DNA from: Vandiemenella viatica
Taxonomy: Eukaryota; Arthropoda; Insecta; Orthoptera; Morabidae
Direction of reading: 5' to 3'
Assembly (NCBI GenBank): GCA_031002005.1
Contig: JARYHS010013630.1
Location: 235,049,539-235,113,538, forward strand
DNA length: 64,000 bases
Positions 60,421 through 64,000 of the stretch are shown here, one piece after another (positions within the stretch are counted from its first letter, which is position 1; the number at the start of each line of letters is the position of its first letter). Both the position numbers and the translations under genes were made by a program. The notes below the pieces were generated by a model, which worked only from the letters and a program-made list of their open reading frames with translations, did not search any database and was not told the origin of the DNA.

Positions 60421-61605
60421 ATCGCAGTCTATATTTTGTCTCTGACACGGTACAAGGCGCATTTAATCCACACTATGATCAACATGACGTGGAATGTAGT
60501 TCTTAGAATGTTAGAAATTATCGCATAATGAAATCTTAGAACTGAAATGCGAAATGCTTTGTGTGACTACAGAACTTCCTTCAGCTAGATAAACTTATTT
60601 TTTCATTTAACTAGCCTTAAAGCTCTGATCGTAAACATCTGTCATATACTGCTTGAAATATATTGTAAGATACCGTTATAAATAATTGCAAATAATATAG
60701 TGAAATATAATTTTACATTGATCTACTAGGTAAGAAATGTCAAAAAGGTAGTACAACAGAACCTATGATAGAAAGTATATGTTTACGGTAAACTCCTTTC
60801 TGTACCAGTATTTCTGTTACAGAGAACAAAACATAAGCTTCCAAAGAAGAAAGTTAAGAATAAAAGATGAAAACTATTCTACTGAAAACAATTGGGTAGG
60901 GAATGTTTACCCCTCGACAGGAACGTTCCTGGGAGATAATGACCCGTGGTGGTTTCGCATTACCTTCCCCTGTGTAATAGTGTCCGTAAGAATTATTGTA
61001 CCCAGTCCTTAGGTGAGCAATCTAATATTACAAGGAATTATGCACATCCACTCCTCTCTTACCTGCCGGCCAAGTCAAAACGAAGGAAATTGCCTCCACG
61101 ACAAAGACACGAACAGGCTAACCTCGTGTCAGCGGTGGAAACTAACTGAGTCAATGGGGCGGGCTTTTTAAAATTCTGTTAAAAGATAATATATTTTGGA
61201 AGCAATGATTTGTTGGGACATTATGAGCAAAACTAATTGTTTTGATACTTGACTACGAATAACTTTCATTGCCAGATTTTGAATTAACAACTTAATTCAA
61301 AATGCATCACAAGAACCTTTTTTTGCCATGCAGAAAAAATAAGGTAATGTAAGTTATTATTTCTAACTCATGTTGCCGAACGTCTGTGCCATGTCTTCAT
61401 TCAATTTCTGGATCTGTATTGAAATTCTGATAGATTGTTTATAATCCCTATTTTGCTTCCTGAAAGCGGAGATAATTTCCAAACAAATATATTGGGTCAA
61501 CTGACAGTAATGTGGTGTTTTCGGATGATTATAGAATTTTTTTGTAAATTGCAAATGGATCGGTGAGATATCATTTTGGTACTGGCTCTATACGTCAAAT
61601 GATCG
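60421..61605. other. Copy B end, no recognised feature
   Basis: Counterpart of 40031-41176. Homology to copy A ends only because copy A stops at the gap. Confidence 0.6.
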
Positions 61606-62739
61606 GTAAAGGCGACCTGGTTCCAGAAAAATTTGCTGAGTACTGAGGGCTTTCGTATGCCACCGCTTCGTGAGGTACCGCGCTGACTCTGCCTCCTCCG
61701 TTGCAGTCTCAGTCAGGTGCTAAGGCGATTGGAGTAACTGCACACTCTCTGGTTAGTTGACTCCGGACGCCTCGTGTATGCGAGCAGGTCACTGCTACGC
61801 AGTAGTTAGTGTGATATCTGAGGCAGTGGAAATGGGCTGAATTTCGCGAGGATGGCCTTAGCCAATGGAGATGGGTAAGGATTCATAAGACGCTGATGTG
61901 AAGATTGTGATGTGAGACGGACGGTAATGTGAAAAGTCTGTTGTCGCTATATCACTTTAGGGAAGTGTTTAGAAAGCAGTCTCTTGTGCGAGAAATTGTA
62001 ATACGTTATGTCGTTCTCAATTACTGGAGCTGATAATTGTGTTTAAAATAAAATAAAAGAATTCCTCAGATGCAAAACTGTGATTTTATCACCTGAATTA
62101 ATATTCAATAAAAATGCTTACACCTTTAGCGGACAGAGACAATTCGGCATATCTGAAGAAGAAGAGACGTGGACTAACTAAGGGTCTCCGAAAAAGATAG
62201 GTTTCTTTACTACCATCTGTGGGTCCTTGCGGAGGACTTAGAATCGTTATGTAAATCAGGTTATTAGTGATCGGTAGATAAATGAAACTACAAAATCAGT
62301 TTTCATTTATTTTATTGATGTGCACTCTCATAACCTACTGGAAATCTTTCTTCTCCTCTTCATCTAAAATTAACACCAACATAAAATATTAAATTTTATA
62401 TAAAGATCAAAGTTTTACCCGTAGGTGAGCGTTGAACAGAGGCTATCATACATAAAAATACCAAGAGTTGTTGTACATAATTAAAGCGATTTCACAAATT
62501 TACGTCGCTATATATTTGACATATTGTTATCAAATATTATTGTCATATAAAAAAACTCACAAAAGCTTTTGTGACATATCTCCAGAGCTGTATATGTGCA
62601 CCCTTATTGATTTTGCAGATATTAACTTGATATTCAAGTTGTTGCCACACATATCTGTCTAAACACACTGTTGATGCCAGCTCGCAGGTCTGGTAGGATT
62701 GACCGTAGAGGAGGCGTAGACAATCAATCATTCACATAA
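61606..62739. other. Single-copy sequence, GC-richer start
   Basis: 61606-61900 is GC-richer, with CTGACTCTGCCTCCTCCGTT and other non-repetitive text. It could be an exon or LTR fragment, but no frame or end motif supports either. The remainder is AT-rich and unassigned. Confidence 0.4.
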
Positions 62740-63400
62740 CCCCACACAAAATGACACCGTCAGTCTCCATCTATGGCATGAGCCAATTTTCTAGCATATC
62801 CAGATACACGAGTCCAGTAACGGGCCATAAACGGCGAGACTGCGCAGATCAGATTAACATTCGGTGAGTCAGGAATGTGCTGCCAGATAGCCTGGAGATC
62901 CTCTGTCCTCCAGATTTGCACGTTGTGGCTGTTCAGTGTGCCATTAATAAAAACGTTTCTTCATCACTGAAGATGTGTTTCCAAAATAATGCATCCTCTT
63001 CCATTAGCTGTTGGATCCGTTGAGAAATTCAAAGCGTCACTTTGTCAACGGTCATCAGGGGTTGTATCAATGGCAAGCGATAATGCTTTTGCATCGATTA
63101 TCTTCCAAATGGTCGGTCGTGGGATGTTAAGCTCTATAATTGCTTTGTTTGTAGGCTTCTGTGGGATACTTATAAATCCTGCCCACGCGCGCTCAACCAT
63201 TTCTTCAGTCATTGTAGACCGACCCTTAGATTTTGCATGGGCATCCTGAAGTTGTAAGATGCGCATTTCATCGCCGGATGGAGTTGGCAGTTGGTTGATC
63301 TCTAATGAACTTCGTTCTGAATAGACGTTGCACTGTTACGATTTGAATGAAATTCATGTACAACATGAGCTTTCTCCATGTCTGTCACCATGTTCTGACT
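62740..63400 (-). pseudogene. Tc1/mariner-superfamily transposase fragment (HTH and first catalytic region)
   Basis: Minus-strand pieces, in order: MEKAHVVHEFHSNRNSATSI (N-terminal HTH-like start), then STMTEEMVERAWAGFISIPQ, KPTNKAIIELNIPRPTIWKI (second HTH). After shifts come FSDEETFLL and VFINGTLNSHNVQIWRTEDL, then IPDSPNVNLICAVSPFMARY. This follows the widespread insect family whose members read SDE-x-F, (V)NRHNCRIWG-EN and DSPKVNVWC at these positions. The SDEE block carries the first catalytic aspartate. The second and third catalytic regions are missing and several frameshifts and stops are present. Family identification is by motif order. Confidence 0.72.
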
Positions 63401-63589
63401 GCTCACGTCTCTTGGCCGAAATTTGAAAAGCGGCTGCAAAAACTGTTTGAGATTTTCTATGTGACTGTTAAGTTTTGCGACAATACGTTGAATAATATAG
63501 TTACAGTAAATCTGCGAAATCGCTTCAATAATTTATAATAGTATGTCAACCTGAAAACAATTTTTTCCATAAGTCCATACGCTTCATAT

Positions 63590-63760
63590 TAGAGGAGGAA
63601 AATAGTTTGGAAGAAAGAAACGGGAAGTAATTCTGTAACAATGAATGCGGGAAACTATGAAAACAGAATTCTGGATAGCCTAAATGCAGTTCGAACTTGC
63701 ATCCTCCAAAATGCCAAAACCGAGAGTTATAACCGCTCACTCATCAGGCTCGGAGGAGAA
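63590..63760 (-). repeat. Strongly decayed SINE family 1 copy
   Basis: On plus: GAAACGGGAAGTAATTC, GGGAAACTATGAAAAC, CAGTTCGAACTTGCATCCTCC and CGCTCACTCATCAGGCTCGG align with the family 1 consensus complement. Most CpG and tail positions are lost. Confidence 0.6.
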
Positions 63761-64000
63761 ACGCGAAATGTCTGGTGGCACTTTTTCAACCAACTTGACA
63801 AATTCTTGTTTTCAAATCAAGTCAAATATATCTCACAATGTTTATTCAAAATGTACCGTTTATATGACTCCGTGCTCCTAAGCGTATGTTGCGATAATAT
63901 TCCCATAAAATAAAATATTCATTATATCCGATAGTACGATGATACACATACAAATTCGTATTTTTATTTTAAAAATTGTGAGAAATTGCATCTTTCGATT
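63761..64000. other. AT-rich sequence without recognised feature
   Basis: Nothing recognised before the window edge. Confidence 0.5.

Larger units (their letters stand above)
42185..61605 (+). repeat. Copy B of the duplicated locus (haplotype 2 contig start?)
   Basis: Collinear with 15441-41176. It lacks the LINE and the hAT/piggyBac, and has a private 174-bp insertion at 48420. Copy lengths 25,736 and 19,421 differ by 6,315 bp. The three insertions with target duplications explain this to within about 50 bp, the rest being short indels. Confidence 0.97.

Noticed and set aside
15441..61605. A real tandem segmental duplication
   Set aside because: Possible, but both copies meet at an exact 1000-N gap and differ by whole polymorphic insertions with clean empty sites, which fits two alleles better.

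Overview
The window looks like AT-rich, repeat-dominated intergenic (or giant-intron) DNA from a large-genome insect. The evidence is the repeat content: mariner, Tc1-like, hAT and piggyBac elements, a CR1/L2-like LINE whose first ORF is an esterase, other LINE remnants, and one abundant tRNA-derived SINE family of the sort familiar from polyneopteran insects. That lineage is inference; the species cannot be fixed from the sequence. No host protein-coding gene, real tRNA gene, rRNA or CRISPR array could be supported. Every recognisable coding sequence belongs to a transposable element, and every one is broken.

Layout. 1-15440 is single-copy: a SINE/(AT)n/SINE cluster; a dead mariner (about 1513-2690) next to a remnant of a DNA transposon with a KRBA2-like integrase (about 2693-3860); a CpG-rich island (about 3940-4450); an ATCGATA-rich inverted-repeat element (6016-6784); a GC-richer block with a 34-bp direct duplication (about 7840-8850); and a SINE at 11870-12084. 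15441-41176 (copy A) and 42185-61605 (copy B) are the same locus twice in direct orientation, separated by exactly 1000 Ns (41178-42177). Copy A runs into the gap and copy B starts at it. This is the geometry of two overlapping contigs from the two haplotypes that were scaffolded instead of merged. 61606-64000 is single-copy again and holds a fragment of a Tc1/mariner-superfamily transposase gene and a decayed SINE.

Read as two haplotypes, the copies form a natural insertion-polymorphism experiment. Copy A carries a 3.3-kb LINE (22942-26283) and a 3.2-kb hAT (36537-39729) with a piggyBac nested inside its transposase gene (37145-38924). Copy B has empty sites for the LINE and the hAT. Copy B alone carries a 174-bp insertion with a 37-bp perfect inverted repeat and a hammerhead-ribozyme-like core (48420-48593). 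Shared by both copies are a deleted Tc1-like element, SINEs of two families, two RT-bearing LINE remnants and an older hAT remnant. Divergence between copies is mosaic: point differences are frequent before about 28 kb and after 39.7 kb, while about 28.2-34 kb is nearly identical apart from short indels, many in homopolymers.

The elements do not cooperate in a pathway. They record successive and nested transpositions (SINEs into LINEs, piggyBac into hAT). The GC-rich islands at about 3.94-4.45, 22.48-22.83 and 39.73-40.03 kb are the best candidates for host regulatory sequence, but nothing in the window proves a gene there.
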